DNA of 64,000 nucleotides. Source: Bradyrhizobium guangzhouense (GTDB lineage: Bacteria; Pseudomonadota; Alphaproteobacteria; Rhizobiales; Xanthobacteraceae). This document shows, piece by piece, positions 35,563 through 43,560 of the stretch. Both the position numbers and the translations under genes were made by a program. The stretch is taken from positions 3,100,001-3,164,000 of the forward strand of contig NZ_CP030053.1 of assembly GCF_004114955.1 (NCBI RefSeq), given 5' to 3'. The stretch's first letter is position 1; every line of letters begins with the position of its first letter. The notes beneath the pieces were generated by a model, which was given only the letters and a program-made list of their open reading frames with translations, ran no database searches and had not been told where the DNA came from.

Positions 35563-35598
35563 TTGCAGTTGTGCAACTTGCAAATTGTTCGCGACAAT
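35563..35598. promoter_or_regulatory. Palindromes between divergent cytochrome genes, with Crp/Fnr-type motif
   Basis: TTGCAGTTGTGCAA (35563-35576) fits TTG[A/C]-N6-[T/G]CAA with complementary ends. AGTTGTGCAACT is nested in it, and ATTGTTCGCGACAAT (35584-35598) follows. They lie in the intergenic region shared by the c4-like cytochrome and the Cyc2-like gene, closer to the former. Confidence 0.5.
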
Positions 35599-35780
35599 CG
35601 TCGCTAATAACTCTGCTTTGATATCTACGCCCAATCCATGTTGCTCAAACGCCGCACATCATTGAAATCATATTTGCTGTTCTGTTTTGAACAGTCGCTT
35701 TGCGCTGCTCGGTTTTAGCTCGCCCTGCCTCGATCTTCATGACCGTACTGACGGCATGCTGCAAGCGGATGGATGACGCG

Positions 35781-37316
35781 ATGCGAGTCAACGGCGTTCG
35801 CTCTTTCAAGTGCAGCGGATTTCCAAATCTGTTGGCAGTTGCGGCGACCGCTTGTGCTGCCTTCTGCCTGGTGATCGCCTTTGCTAGCCCCACGCAGGCC
35901 CTGCCGAGTTTCGCACGGCAGACCGGGCAGCCCTGCGGCACGTGTCATACCGACTTCCCATCGCTCACGCCGTACGGGCGCCGCTTCAAGCTGCTCGGAT
36001 ACACCGCTGGCGGCGGTCAATTCCGCACCACGCCATTCTCGTCCAATGACGCGATGAACGTGCGCGCCGAATACGACAATCTGCGCGGCTATGCGAAGGC
36101 GGTGGCTCCGCAATCGCAAGCCGATGCCGACAGCAAGGATTGGATCCCGCCGATCTCGATGATGGCAGTCGTCGGTTTCACCCACACGCAGGCGGACCTG
36201 CCTGCGCCGACCGATCCCTATGCCCCGAACAACAACACCGTTCTGTCGCCGTTCAGCATGTTCTGGGGCGGCGCGATCACGAACAACATCGGTGCGTTCG
36301 CACAAGTCACCTACAACGCGGTGCCCGCCGGAGGATTCGGCGATCCCTTCGGACACACCTGGACGTGGGACAACACCGACGTTCGCTTCGCGGGCACCGC
36401 AATGGTCGGACCTCTCGATCTCGTCTATGGCATCACCGCCAACAACAATCCGACCGTGCAGGACTTGTGGAATACGACACCGGCGTGGGGATTCCCCTAC
36501 GCGGCATCGACCCTCGCTGCGACGCCTGCCACCAAAACCGTTGTCGAGGGCGCGCTCGCCGCACATGTCGGCGGCGTCGGCGCTTACGCGATGATCAACG
36601 ACCTGCTGTATCTCGAAGTGACCGGTTACAAGATGCTCTCGTTCAGCCAGCAGAATGCGCTCGGCACGGATCCGTTTGGCGTCGGGCAGCTTGGCGGAAT
36701 CGCGCCGTATTGGCGCGTGGCATTTGAGCCGCATTGGGGCCGGAATACATGGATGATCGGAACGTTCGGTATGTATTCCGAGCTCCATCCATGGCTCAAC
36801 ACGGCTTTCGGCACTTGGACAACCGCTGTTGATCCTTTGGCGGACAGGTTCACCGACATCGGTTTCGATACGCAATACCAGTATCAGGGCGACAATTTCT
36901 GGGTGACGTTGCGCGGCAGCTACATTCGAGAATATCAGCGGCTCGATTCGAGCTTTGCGAGCTTGGCCGCTGCCAATCCGACCAATCTGGTCAACAGCAT
37001 GAAGCTGCAGGCCTCGGTGGCGATGGGGGCCGACAACCGCGTCGTCCTCACCGGTCAATATTTCAAAATCTCGGGCACCTCGGACGCGAACCTTTACGGG
37101 ACCGATCCGCTCAGCGGATTGGCCATGACCCCCAACAGTGACGGGTGGCAGGCCGAGATTGCCTACATCCCGTTTGGGGCGAGCAAGATGATCGGCTGGC
37201 CGTGGTTCAACGCCCGCATCGGCCTCCAATACACCTACTACAACAAGTTCAACGGCACCTCGGTCGCCGCCCACGACAACAACACCCTGTTCCTCCACGC
37301 CTGGTTCGCCATGTAG
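35781..37316 (+). CDS. Fused monoheme cytochrome / outer-membrane beta-barrel (Cyc2-like)
   Basis: 511 residues. A long signal peptide (hydrophobic 17-36, cleavage after TQA near 40) is followed at once by LPSFARQTGQPCGTCHTD, one c-heme motif C52-G-T-C55-H56, then FPSLTPYGRRFKLLGY. The remaining 430 residues are rich in aromatic/Gly/Asn alternating strands (ITNNIGAFAQVTY, TWTWDNTDVRFAG, FWVTLRGSYIREY, QVAMGADNR-type turns) and end in an aromatic strand LFLHAWFAM, as outer-membrane barrels do. This layout is that of Cyc2, the porin-cytochrome that oxidises Fe(II) at the cell surface. Assignment beyond the architecture is inference. The ATG at 35781 fits the signal peptide; 35769 is possible. 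Confidence 0.82.
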   Translation: MRVNGVRSFKCSGFPNLLAVAATACAAFCLVIAFASPTQALPSFARQTGQPCGTCHTDFPSLTPYGRRFKLLGYTAGGGQFRTTPFSSNDAMNVRAEYDNLRGYAKAVAPQSQADADSKDWIPPISMMAVVGFTHTQADLPAPTDPYAPNNNTVLSPFSMFWGGAITNNIGAFAQVTYNAVPAGGFGDPFGHTWTWDNTDVRFAGTAMVGPLDLVYGITANNNPTVQDLWNTTPAWGFPYAASTLAATPATKTVVEGALAAHVGGVGAYAMINDLLYLEVTGYKMLSFSQQNALGTDPFGVGQLGGIAPYWRVAFEPHWGRNTWMIGTFGMYSELHPWLNTAFGTWTTAVDPLADRFTDIGFDTQYQYQGDNFWVTLRGSYIREYQRLDSSFASLAAANPTNLVNSMKLQASVAMGADNRVVLTGQYFKISGTSDANLYGTDPLSGLAMTPNSDGWQAEIAYIPFGASKMIGWPWFNARIGLQYTYYNKFNGTSVAAHDNNTLFLHAWFAM

Positions 37317-37341
37317 GCCGGGCTGCTCAGGAGATCGTCGC

Positions 37342-38112
37342 ATGAGAAAGTCGATTGCCGTATACGTCGCAGCGTTCGCACTGGGCGCGATTGGATCGGC
37401 GCATGCCGCCGATCTTGCTGTCCCGCCTGCACCGTTCGCGGAGCGATTCAACTGGACCGGTTGCTATGGAGGCATGCATCTCGGCGGCGCCTTCGCCACC
37501 AAGAACATTACCGACCCCGTGCAACTCGTACAGGATAACGCGGGCCCAGGCGGAACGGTCGGGGTCACGACCGTCAACCCAGGGCCGAACGGTGCCGTTG
37601 TGGGCGGGCAGATCGGCTGCGACTATCAGTTCGCTTCGTCAGCATTCGTGATCGGGGTCGAGGGCAGTGCGTCAGGCTCAACCATGAAGGCCAACAAGAC
37701 CGTTGGGCTTCCGGTCAGCATTCCCGACACGGCTTTGGTGCAGGCGAATACCGATTTTCTGACCAGCGTGACTGCGCGCGTCGCTTACGCCTTCGACAAC
37801 GTCCTGCTTTACGGAAAGGGCGGCGTCGCGATGGCTGGCGACAAATACGAGGTCAGTGGCTCGATCGGTGGCGTGCCATTTGACTTCCGCGGCCTCGACA
37901 ACCGGATCGGCTGGACAGTCGGCGCCGGCGTGGACTGGGCCTTTGCGCGTCACTGGTCGGCAAACTTCGAATATGACTATTACGGGTTCGGCCGCGGCAA
38001 CGTGAATATGCTTGATCCGCTCACGGGGACTCAAGGCTTGGTGAGCGTCAGCCAGACTGTCCAGGTCGTGAAGGTCGGGCTGAACTTCCACATGTGGGGA
38101 GCTGGTTGGTAA
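37342..38112 (+). CDS. Outer-membrane beta-barrel protein, Omp25/Opa-like
   Basis: 256 residues. Signal peptide (VYVAAFALGAIGSAHA, cleavage near 22) then an eight-strand-type barrel: RFNWTGCYGGMHLGGAFATKN, GAVVGGQIGCDYQFA, VIGVEGSASGS, LTSVTARVAYAFDNVLLYGKGGVA, IGWTVGAGVDWAFARHWSANFEYDYYGFG and a C-terminal VQVVKVGLNFHMWGAGW. This is the abundant alphaproteobacterial Omp25/Omp31 family. It follows the Cyc2-like gene by 25 bp and its TAA overlaps the ATG of the next cytochrome by one base (TAATG), so all belong to one operon. Confidence 0.92.
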   Translation: MRKSIAVYVAAFALGAIGSAHAADLAVPPAPFAERFNWTGCYGGMHLGGAFATKNITDPVQLVQDNAGPGGTVGVTTVNPGPNGAVVGGQIGCDYQFASSAFVIGVEGSASGSTMKANKTVGLPVSIPDTALVQANTDFLTSVTARVAYAFDNVLLYGKGGVAMAGDKYEVSGSIGGVPFDFRGLDNRIGWTVGAGVDWAFARHWSANFEYDYYGFGRGNVNMLDPLTGTQGLVSVSQTVQVVKVGLNFHMWGAGW

Positions 38113-38792
38113 TGACCCGTTCCTCCCCGGTACGAAGGCGCATCTTGCCGCGGCGCTCGGCCGGCCTCTGCAGGGCCCTGCAGGCATCGATGCTCGCGGT
38201 GGCCTTCTCCGTCGCGTGTCATGCCGAGGAAAAGGGCGTCGCTGCCGGCGGAAGCCTCGAGGCCAAGCTCGTATATTGCAAGACATGCCATGGGCTGTCG
38301 GGCCAGGGATATCGCGGATATTTTCCGATGCCGCGGCTGGCCGGGCAGCAACCGCAATATCTGGAGAACCAATTGCGGGCGTTCATCGAGCGCAGGCGCA
38401 CCAATCCGATCATGGCCAACGTCGCCCACGTACTGAGTCCATCCATGGTGGCTGCCCTCGCAGCCCATTTCAGGAGCCTCGATCCGAAGCCGTTCGGAGC
38501 GGCGCCGCGCGGCTCTCTGGCTCTCGGCAAGCGAATTTACGAGGAGGGGATTCCGGAGGCCAATGTGCCGGCGTGTTCGGCCTGTCACGGCACGGATGGC
38601 AAAGGCCAGAACGAAATCCCACGTCTTGCGGGTCAGCTGTATGACTATACGGTCGGCCAGCTCACGGGTTGGGCGAAGGTGCGAGGGCAGGGTTCGGCGG
38701 TCGATACCTCCGCCATTATGGCGCCGACGGCGCACAACCTCTCGCGATCCCAGGTCGAAGCGGTCGCAGCTTATGTCGGTTATCTGCAATGA
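38112..38792 (+). CDS. Diheme c4-like cytochrome
   Basis: 226 residues. An Arg-rich N-terminus and hydrophobic core (LQASMLAVAFSVACHA, cleavage near 38) lead to two heme domains: C56-K-T-C59-H60 and C155-S-A-C158-H159. It is a paralogue of the gene at 34899, with nearly the same CKTCHGLSGQGYRG, MPRLAGQQP and FIERRRTNPI segments. The start overlaps the barrel gene's stop, and the stop overlaps the next cytochrome's start (ATGA), so translation of the three is coupled. Likely periplasmic electron carrier for the barrel proteins. Confidence 0.93.
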   Translation: MTRSSPVRRRILPRRSAGLCRALQASMLAVAFSVACHAEEKGVAAGGSLEAKLVYCKTCHGLSGQGYRGYFPMPRLAGQQPQYLENQLRAFIERRRTNPIMANVAHVLSPSMVAALAAHFRSLDPKPFGAAPRGSLALGKRIYEEGIPEANVPACSACHGTDGKGQNEIPRLAGQLYDYTVGQLTGWAKVRGQGSAVDTSAIMAPTAHNLSRSQVEAVAAYVGYLQ

Positions 38793-39454
38793 CGATAACC
38801 CCGGTTCAAACCAGCGGCATCCGCAAGCCTGAGGCGCGACAGCGGCGGCTCATGAGCGGCGTCGGCTGGAAAATTGTTATTCTGGCCATCGTGGGCGCGA
38901 TTGGACCGGCGCTGGCATGGGACGGAGGCGACGTCCGGGTTCGCAATTGCAATTGGTGTCACGGCACCGGCGGACAAGGATACACCGTTGCGCCGCGGCT
39001 GGCTGGTCAGCGTTCGCAATATATCGAGAGCCAGATCAGAAGCTTCCGCGAGCACACGCGCGACAACCCGTTTTCGAAGCAGTACATGTGGGGCGCCGTC
39101 GCGGCGCTTGCTCCCAAGGATGCGCGCGACCTTGCAGGCTATTTCGCGTCCCTTCCGCCACGGCCGGCCAATGACGGGGACACAAACCTCGCGGCACGGG
39201 GCAGAACGATTTACCTCGAAGGCATTCCGGAGGCGAACGTCGCGTCCTGCTATGCCTGCCATGGTCCGAACGCGGAGGGCGCACGGGAGATTCCTCGCCT
39301 CGCGGGACTGTCCTATGGCTACCTGAAGAGCCGACTGGAACAGTGGGGTCAAGGTTATCACTCGGGAATGGGAACACCCATGCCGGTCGTCGCCCGCTCG
39401 TTGGGCCCGAGTGAAGTCGAGTCGCTGGCTTCCTACCTGAGTTTCGTCAGATAG
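38789..39454 (+). CDS. Diheme c-type cytochrome, divergent c4-like
   Basis: 221 residues. An uncleaved-looking or late signal helix (WKIVILAIVGAIGPALA, about 27-43) is followed by C54-N-W-C57-H58 and C154-Y-A-C157-H158. Repeated APRLAGQRSQYIESQIRSF and IPRLAGLSYGYLKSRL stretches mark two c4-type domains. It is clearly related to, but more diverged than, the other two diheme cytochromes here. The ATG overlaps the previous stop by four bases. It closes the operon; the following gene is on the opposite strand. Confidence 0.92.
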   Translation: MTITPVQTSGIRKPEARQRRLMSGVGWKIVILAIVGAIGPALAWDGGDVRVRNCNWCHGTGGQGYTVAPRLAGQRSQYIESQIRSFREHTRDNPFSKQYMWGAVAALAPKDARDLAGYFASLPPRPANDGDTNLAARGRTIYLEGIPEANVASCYACHGPNAEGAREIPRLAGLSYGYLKSRLEQWGQGYHSGMGTPMPVVARSLGPSEVESLASYLSFVR

Positions 39455-39482
39455 CGCGCGGGCAATCGCCCTTGCGGGTCTT

Positions 39483-41003
39483 TCACCGCGGCAGCTTCGA
39501 AATCGCCTCGCTCAGTTCGTGGATCTCATACGGCTTGCGCAGGATCGGGAAGTCGCCGCGGACGCCGGCGGCGGCTTCGCTGTAGCCGCTGGCGAGCAGG
39601 ATCGGCAGGTCGGGGCGGGTCTGGCGCAGGAGGTGGGCAAGGCCGAGCCCGTCCATCTTGCCGGGCATGACGATGTCGGAGAAGACGAAGTCGACACCGT
39701 CGCTCTCGAGCTCGCGCAGCGCGGATTCGGCATCTGCAACCCGGCGCACGCTGTAGCCGAGTTGCTCCAGGAGACCGGTGCTGACGAGTGCGACATCGGG
39801 ATTGTCCTCGACGAGCAGCACCGTGCCGCTGCCGCGCACCGGCGCCGCCTCTGGCGTCTCGTTCGATGTGGTCGCGGTTTCCCGCGGCAGCAGGATGGTG
39901 AAAATCGTGCCCTTGCCGAGCTCGCTTGCGACCTTGATCGTGCCGCCGGCCTGGTGCGCGAAGCCGTGCACCTGCGACAGGCCGAGGCCGGTGCCCTTTC
40001 CGACCGGTTTGGTGGTGAAGAACGGCTCGAAAATCTTGTCGACCACGTCGGAGGGGATGCCGAGCCCGGTATCGGCGACGGTGATGGCGACGTATTCGCC
40101 GCTATGCAGCGGATCGTCGAGCACGATGTTGTGCGCGCCGATCGTCACCGTGCCGCCATCGGGCATGGCATCGCGCGCGTTGATGACGAGATTGAGCAGT
40201 CCGGTCTCGAACTCGGAGATGTCGGCCTTGACGGGCCAGACCTCGCGCTCGATGTCGAAAGCGAGACGAACCGCGCTGCCGACGCCGGCGTGAAGCACTT
40301 CGCGGATCGCCTCGATGCGGTCGGCCAAACGGATCGCCTGCGGATTGACGCTCTGCCGACGTGCGAAGGTCAGGAGTTGTCCCGTCAACGCGGCGCCGCG
40401 CTTGGCGGCGGTCTCGATCGCGGAGATGGCGCGCTGGAACCTGGAATCGTCGGGGTCACCCTTCTTGAGGATGTGAAGACTGCCGCTGATGATCATCAAG
40501 AGATTGTTGAAGTCGTGTGCAACGCCGCCAGTGAGCTGGCCGAGCGCATCGAACTTGTGCGACTCCGCGAGCTGAGTCTGCATCGCCTCGAGCTTCAGCT
40601 GCGTGTTGCGACGTTCGGTGATGTCGCGCGTGATCTTGGCGAAGCCGACGAGGTTGCCGTCCTCGTAGATCGGATCGATCACCACGCTCGCCCAGAAGAA
40701 GGTGCCATCCTTGCGAACCCGCCAGCCTTCCTCCTCGTAGCGGCCCTGGTCGCGCGCGATGCCGAGCGCTCGGGCAGGCTTGCCATTGGCCCGGTCGGTC
40801 TCGGTATAGAAGCGCGAGAAATGCTGGCCGAGAATCTCGTGGGGCGAATAGCCTTTGATCCGCTCACCGCCGATGTTCCAGCTCGTGATGATCCCATTGG
40901 GATCGAGCATGTAGAGCGCGTAGTCCGCGACTCCCTCAACCAACAGCCTGAAACTCCGTTCGCTTTCGAACAAGTCTCTCTGTTGACTGGACTTTCTGAC
41001 CAT
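39483..41003 (-). CDS. PAS-containing hybrid sensor histidine kinase/response regulator
   Basis: 506 residues, soluble. One PAS/PAC module (about 15-135, with GIITSWNIGGERIKGYSPHEI and VGFAKITRDITERR) precedes the HisKA domain with phospho-acceptor His163 (GGVAHDFNNLL), an HATPase domain (NLVINARDAM, DTGLGIP, GKGTGLGLSQVHGF) and a C-terminal receiver (about 385-505; phospho-Asp in FVFSDIVMPG). ATG at 41003 is chosen; an upstream extension to 41126 is unlike the family. It is convergent with the cytochrome operon and could serve it, but nothing beyond position links them. Confidence 0.92.
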   Translation of the reverse strand: MVRKSSQQRDLFESERSFRLLVEGVADYALYMLDPNGIITSWNIGGERIKGYSPHEILGQHFSRFYTETDRANGKPARALGIARDQGRYEEEGWRVRKDGTFFWASVVIDPIYEDGNLVGFAKITRDITERRNTQLKLEAMQTQLAESHKFDALGQLTGGVAHDFNNLLMIISGSLHILKKGDPDDSRFQRAISAIETAAKRGAALTGQLLTFARRQSVNPQAIRLADRIEAIREVLHAGVGSAVRLAFDIEREVWPVKADISEFETGLLNLVINARDAMPDGGTVTIGAHNIVLDDPLHSGEYVAITVADTGLGIPSDVVDKIFEPFFTTKPVGKGTGLGLSQVHGFAHQAGGTIKVASELGKGTIFTILLPRETATTSNETPEAAPVRGSGTVLLVEDNPDVALVSTGLLEQLGYSVRRVADAESALRELESDGVDFVFSDIVMPGKMDGLGLAHLLRQTRPDLPILLASGYSEAAAGVRGDFPILRKPYEIHELSEAISKLPR

Positions 41004-41218
41004 TATGGACCCCGCCTCGACGGGGGCAAACGCCCTGAGGAGCATTTGGTTCCCGCTGTCTGGGACGTTTTTAGGCAAATATTGCGGATGGTATGCAGGA
41101 GACAAGGCTCCGATCGCCCTTGACACCCCGTTCCCCCCGGTCGGTCTCGTCGAAACCTGCCCGGCCGCAAGACCGTGCTAATCACGCGTTCGAGGCGATC
41201 TTGTAGGCGCTCGCGGCG

Positions 41219-42070
41219 TCAAGCTGCGGCGCTGCGAAACGTCGCCGCCACCGCGCGCACCGCCGCCAGCTTGGCGGGATCGCTGACCTTCGATTGCAGC
41301 ATCACCTTCGAGCTGCCGAGCTTTGGCAGCTTGTGGGCGGGCCCGATATCGATGAGGCCCGGAGGAGCAATTCGCCGCGCCAGCGGCGCAATCGCAAGCC
41401 CGGCCAGCGCGGCTGCGACGACCGCCGTCACGCCGCCGCCGACGAAACGCTCGCGCCAGGCGGTGCCCGCTCTGTCGAGTGCGCGCACGGCGATCGCCCG
41501 GACGCCGCAGGGCGGAGCGAGCGTTGCGAGGGGCAATGGCTCGCCCTTTGGCAGAGTGAAGCGCCGCGCGGCAAACCAGCCGAATTCGTCTTCGGTCAGC
41601 TTCTCGCCGCCGCGGCGGCTGCCTTCCTGGCGCACGATCACCGCATCGAGCTCGCCCGCGTCATAGGCATCCTGCATCTCGCGGGAGAAGCCGATAGTGA
41701 CGGCAAGCGTCATGTTTGACGACATCGCATGCAGCCGCTCGAGCAGCGGCACCAGCTCGGGGCCGGCGGCATGATCGGAGATGCCGAGCGAGAGTGATTG
41801 CGCGGCTGGAGCCTCGCCCGACAGCGCATGGTCATGGGCCGCCATCAGCGCGCGGGCGCGATCGAGGAAGCTGGCGCCCTCGGCAGTGAGCCGGACCGCG
41901 CGCGGCGAGCGCTCGACAAGACGTTTGCCCAGCAATGTCTCGAGCCGTTGCAGCTTGAGGCTGACCGCAGCCTGCGTCGTGCCGAGCGCTTCCGCGGCGC
42001 GGGTAAAACTCTGGAGGTCGGCGACCAGCAGAAAGGCCTTGATGGTGGCGATGTCGAGCATGGCTGTCAT
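41219..42070 (-). CDS. LysR-family transcriptional regulator
   Basis: 283 residues. Winged helix-turn-helix at about 1-65 (IKAFLLVADLQSFTRAAEALGTTQAAVSLKLQRLE) and a periplasmic-binding-like effector domain from about 90 (SLGISDHAAGPELVPLLERL). It is divergent from the tautomerase gene and a strong 25-bp inverted repeat lies between them, as is usual for LysR-type control of the neighbouring gene. A second ATG at 42061 gives a protein three residues shorter and is equally plausible. Confidence 0.93.
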   Translation of the reverse strand: MTAMLDIATIKAFLLVADLQSFTRAAEALGTTQAAVSLKLQRLETLLGKRLVERSPRAVRLTAEGASFLDRARALMAAHDHALSGEAPAAQSLSLGISDHAAGPELVPLLERLHAMSSNMTLAVTIGFSREMQDAYDAGELDAVIVRQEGSRRGGEKLTEDEFGWFAARRFTLPKGEPLPLATLAPPCGVRAIAVRALDRAGTAWRERFVGGGVTAVVAAALAGLAIAPLARRIAPPGLIDIGPAHKLPKLGSSKVMLQSKVSDPAKLAAVRAVAATFRSAAA

Positions 42071-42086
42071 TATAATTAGTTATCAC

Positions 42087-42111
42087 TGGTATCATCTGAG
42101 ATAAGATACCA
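42087..42111. promoter_or_regulatory. LysR-type operator
   Basis: TGGTATC (42087-42093) and GATACCA (42105-42111) are perfect inverse complements separated by 11 bases. It is in the divergent intergenic region between the LysR gene and the tautomerase gene and has the size expected for a LysR dimer site. Confidence 0.7.
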
Positions 42112-42182
42112 AAATGATGCGGCAAGGTCTAGCTTCACCTCAACGCCGCGCAAACAGCGCTGGCATCTTGAGGAGAACGACC

Positions 42183-42605
42183 ATGCCCCTGATCACCGTG
42201 TCCTACACGTCTTCCCGCCAGTCGCCGTCGCTGAAGGCCGACATCGCGAGCGCCGTGTCCGAGCTTACGGCCAAGATCCTGCACAAGGACCCCAAGGTGA
42301 CCGCCATCATCGTGAAGTCGGTCGACGCAGGCGACTGGTTCGCCGGCGGCGAGTCGCTCGCCGACGAGAGGCTCGCGAGCTACTGGATCGACATCCACGT
42401 CACCGAGGGCACCAACACCAAGGACGAGAAAGCCGCCTATCTCGCCGCGATGTTCAAGCGCATGGCCGAGATTTTGGGGCCGCTGCATCCCGAGACGTAT
42501 CTGCATGTCGACGAGGTCAAGGGCGATGCCTACGGCTTCGGTGGCCTGACCCAGGAGCGGCGCTACATCGCCGGCAAGCTCGACGTGCCGCTGAAGGCGG
42601 CGTGA
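42183..42605 (+). CDS. 4-oxalocrotonate tautomerase-family protein
   Basis: 140 residues, longer than the 62-residue canonical enzyme and typical of the fused two-unit members. The catalytic N-terminal proline follows the initiator Met (M-P2-LITVSYTSSRQSP). Also visible are KADIASAVSELTAKIL and WFAGGESLADERLASYWIDIHVTEGTN. These enzymes tautomerise enol acids in aromatic breakdown or act as dehalogenases; which is unclear here. ATG at 42183 has AGGAGAA upstream. Divergent from the LysR regulator with a clear operator between. Confidence 0.88.
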   Translation: MPLITVSYTSSRQSPSLKADIASAVSELTAKILHKDPKVTAIIVKSVDAGDWFAGGESLADERLASYWIDIHVTEGTNTKDEKAAYLAAMFKRMAEILGPLHPETYLHVDEVKGDAYGFGGLTQERRYIAGKLDVPLKAA

Positions 42606-42610
42606 GGAAG

Positions 42611-42643
42611 CGAGCCGCGGGTGAGTTTCTCGCCCGCGGCTCG
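42611..42643. terminator. Bidirectional hairpin terminator
   Basis: CGAGCCGCGGG and CCCGCGGCTCG form a perfect 11-bp stem around an 11-base loop. It lies six bases after the tautomerase stop and five before the end of the convergent DnaB-like gene. Confidence 0.6.
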
Positions 42644-42647
42644 TTCG

Positions 42648-43361
42648 TCAGCTTGCTGCCCGGAACTCGACTTCGGCATTGTTGATGAAGCAGGTCTTGT
42701 CGAACAGCTTCAGGTCGAGCGGGTTCGGCATCCTGACATCGCTGATGTCAGGGCAGGGCTTGAGCGAGGGATCGTAGGACCGGTCGATCTGCGAGATGAA
42801 GATGACGATCAGCCCCTTGTCGCGCGCGAACGATTTCAGCGCGCGCACCTGAACGGTGAGATCAGGATTTTCCCGCCGCTGGTCGAGCAATTGCAGATAG
42901 TCGATCACGACGACCGTGCCGCGCGGCGCTGCGGCCATCTGCTTGACGATGTAATCGGCGCTGATGGCGTCAGAGCAATCGATCTCGAACAGCTTGTCGA
43001 ATTGCTCAGGCTCCACACCGATCGCGCTCAAGCGGTCCACCACATCCTTCTCGGTATATTCGAGCGAGAAGAACGCGGCGCGATGGCCGCACTTCATGGC
43101 CTCCACGGCGAGTTGGAGGCTCATCAGCGTCTTGCCCTGACCGGGACGTGCCCCGACCAGCACCAGGTCGCCCGGTTGGAATTGCGGAAACAGGCGATTG
43201 GCCGGCGTCAGGGCCGCAGCTTTCGCCGCGAGCAGGCTCCAGGCGGAAAACCCTTCCGTCGTCGCGACGCGGTCGAGCGCGTCGTGCAGCGGAATGCGTT
43301 CCTGGCGAGACAGGCGCTTTGCCTTGCGCTTGAGATGATAGATCGGTGTAGACAGCTTCAT
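42648..43361 (-). CDS. Short DnaB-like RecA-fold ATPase
   Basis: 237 residues. A basic helical N-terminal segment (KRKAKRLSRQERIPLHDALDRVATTEGF, about 11-38) is fused to a RecA/DnaB C-terminal fold: Walker A G70-ARPGQGKT78, a catalytic-Glu FFSLEYT (about 97-103), Walker B VVVIDYLQLL at 150-159 and a sensor IFISQIDRS. The replicative helicase DnaB has about 480 residues with an N-terminal hexamerisation domain; that is missing here, so this is a stand-alone family and not the replicative helicase. AGGAGG precedes the ATG. Role unknown. Confidence 0.85.
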   Translation of the reverse strand: MKLSTPIYHLKRKAKRLSRQERIPLHDALDRVATTEGFSAWSLLAAKAAALTPANRLFPQFQPGDLVLVGARPGQGKTLMSLQLAVEAMKCGHRAAFFSLEYTEKDVVDRLSAIGVEPEQFDKLFEIDCSDAISADYIVKQMAAAPRGTVVVIDYLQLLDQRRENPDLTVQVRALKSFARDKGLIVIFISQIDRSYDPSLKPCPDISDVRMPNPLDLKLFDKTCFINNAEVEFRAAS

Positions 43362-43560
43362 CGTCAGAACCTCCTGATGCGAGCAGAAAGCGCAATCCCT
43401 CCTTATGCGTGGCGCTCGAACAGTCGGTCCGATGGCTTAGTCGCCCGGCATGATCTGTACTTTCCCGGCGGAGGGGGGAGGCGTGGGCGGCACCTGAGGC
43501 AAGCGTAACCGATTCCACGCTGCTGGAGAACGCGCGCGGCGGCCCGCCAACAGGAAAGCG

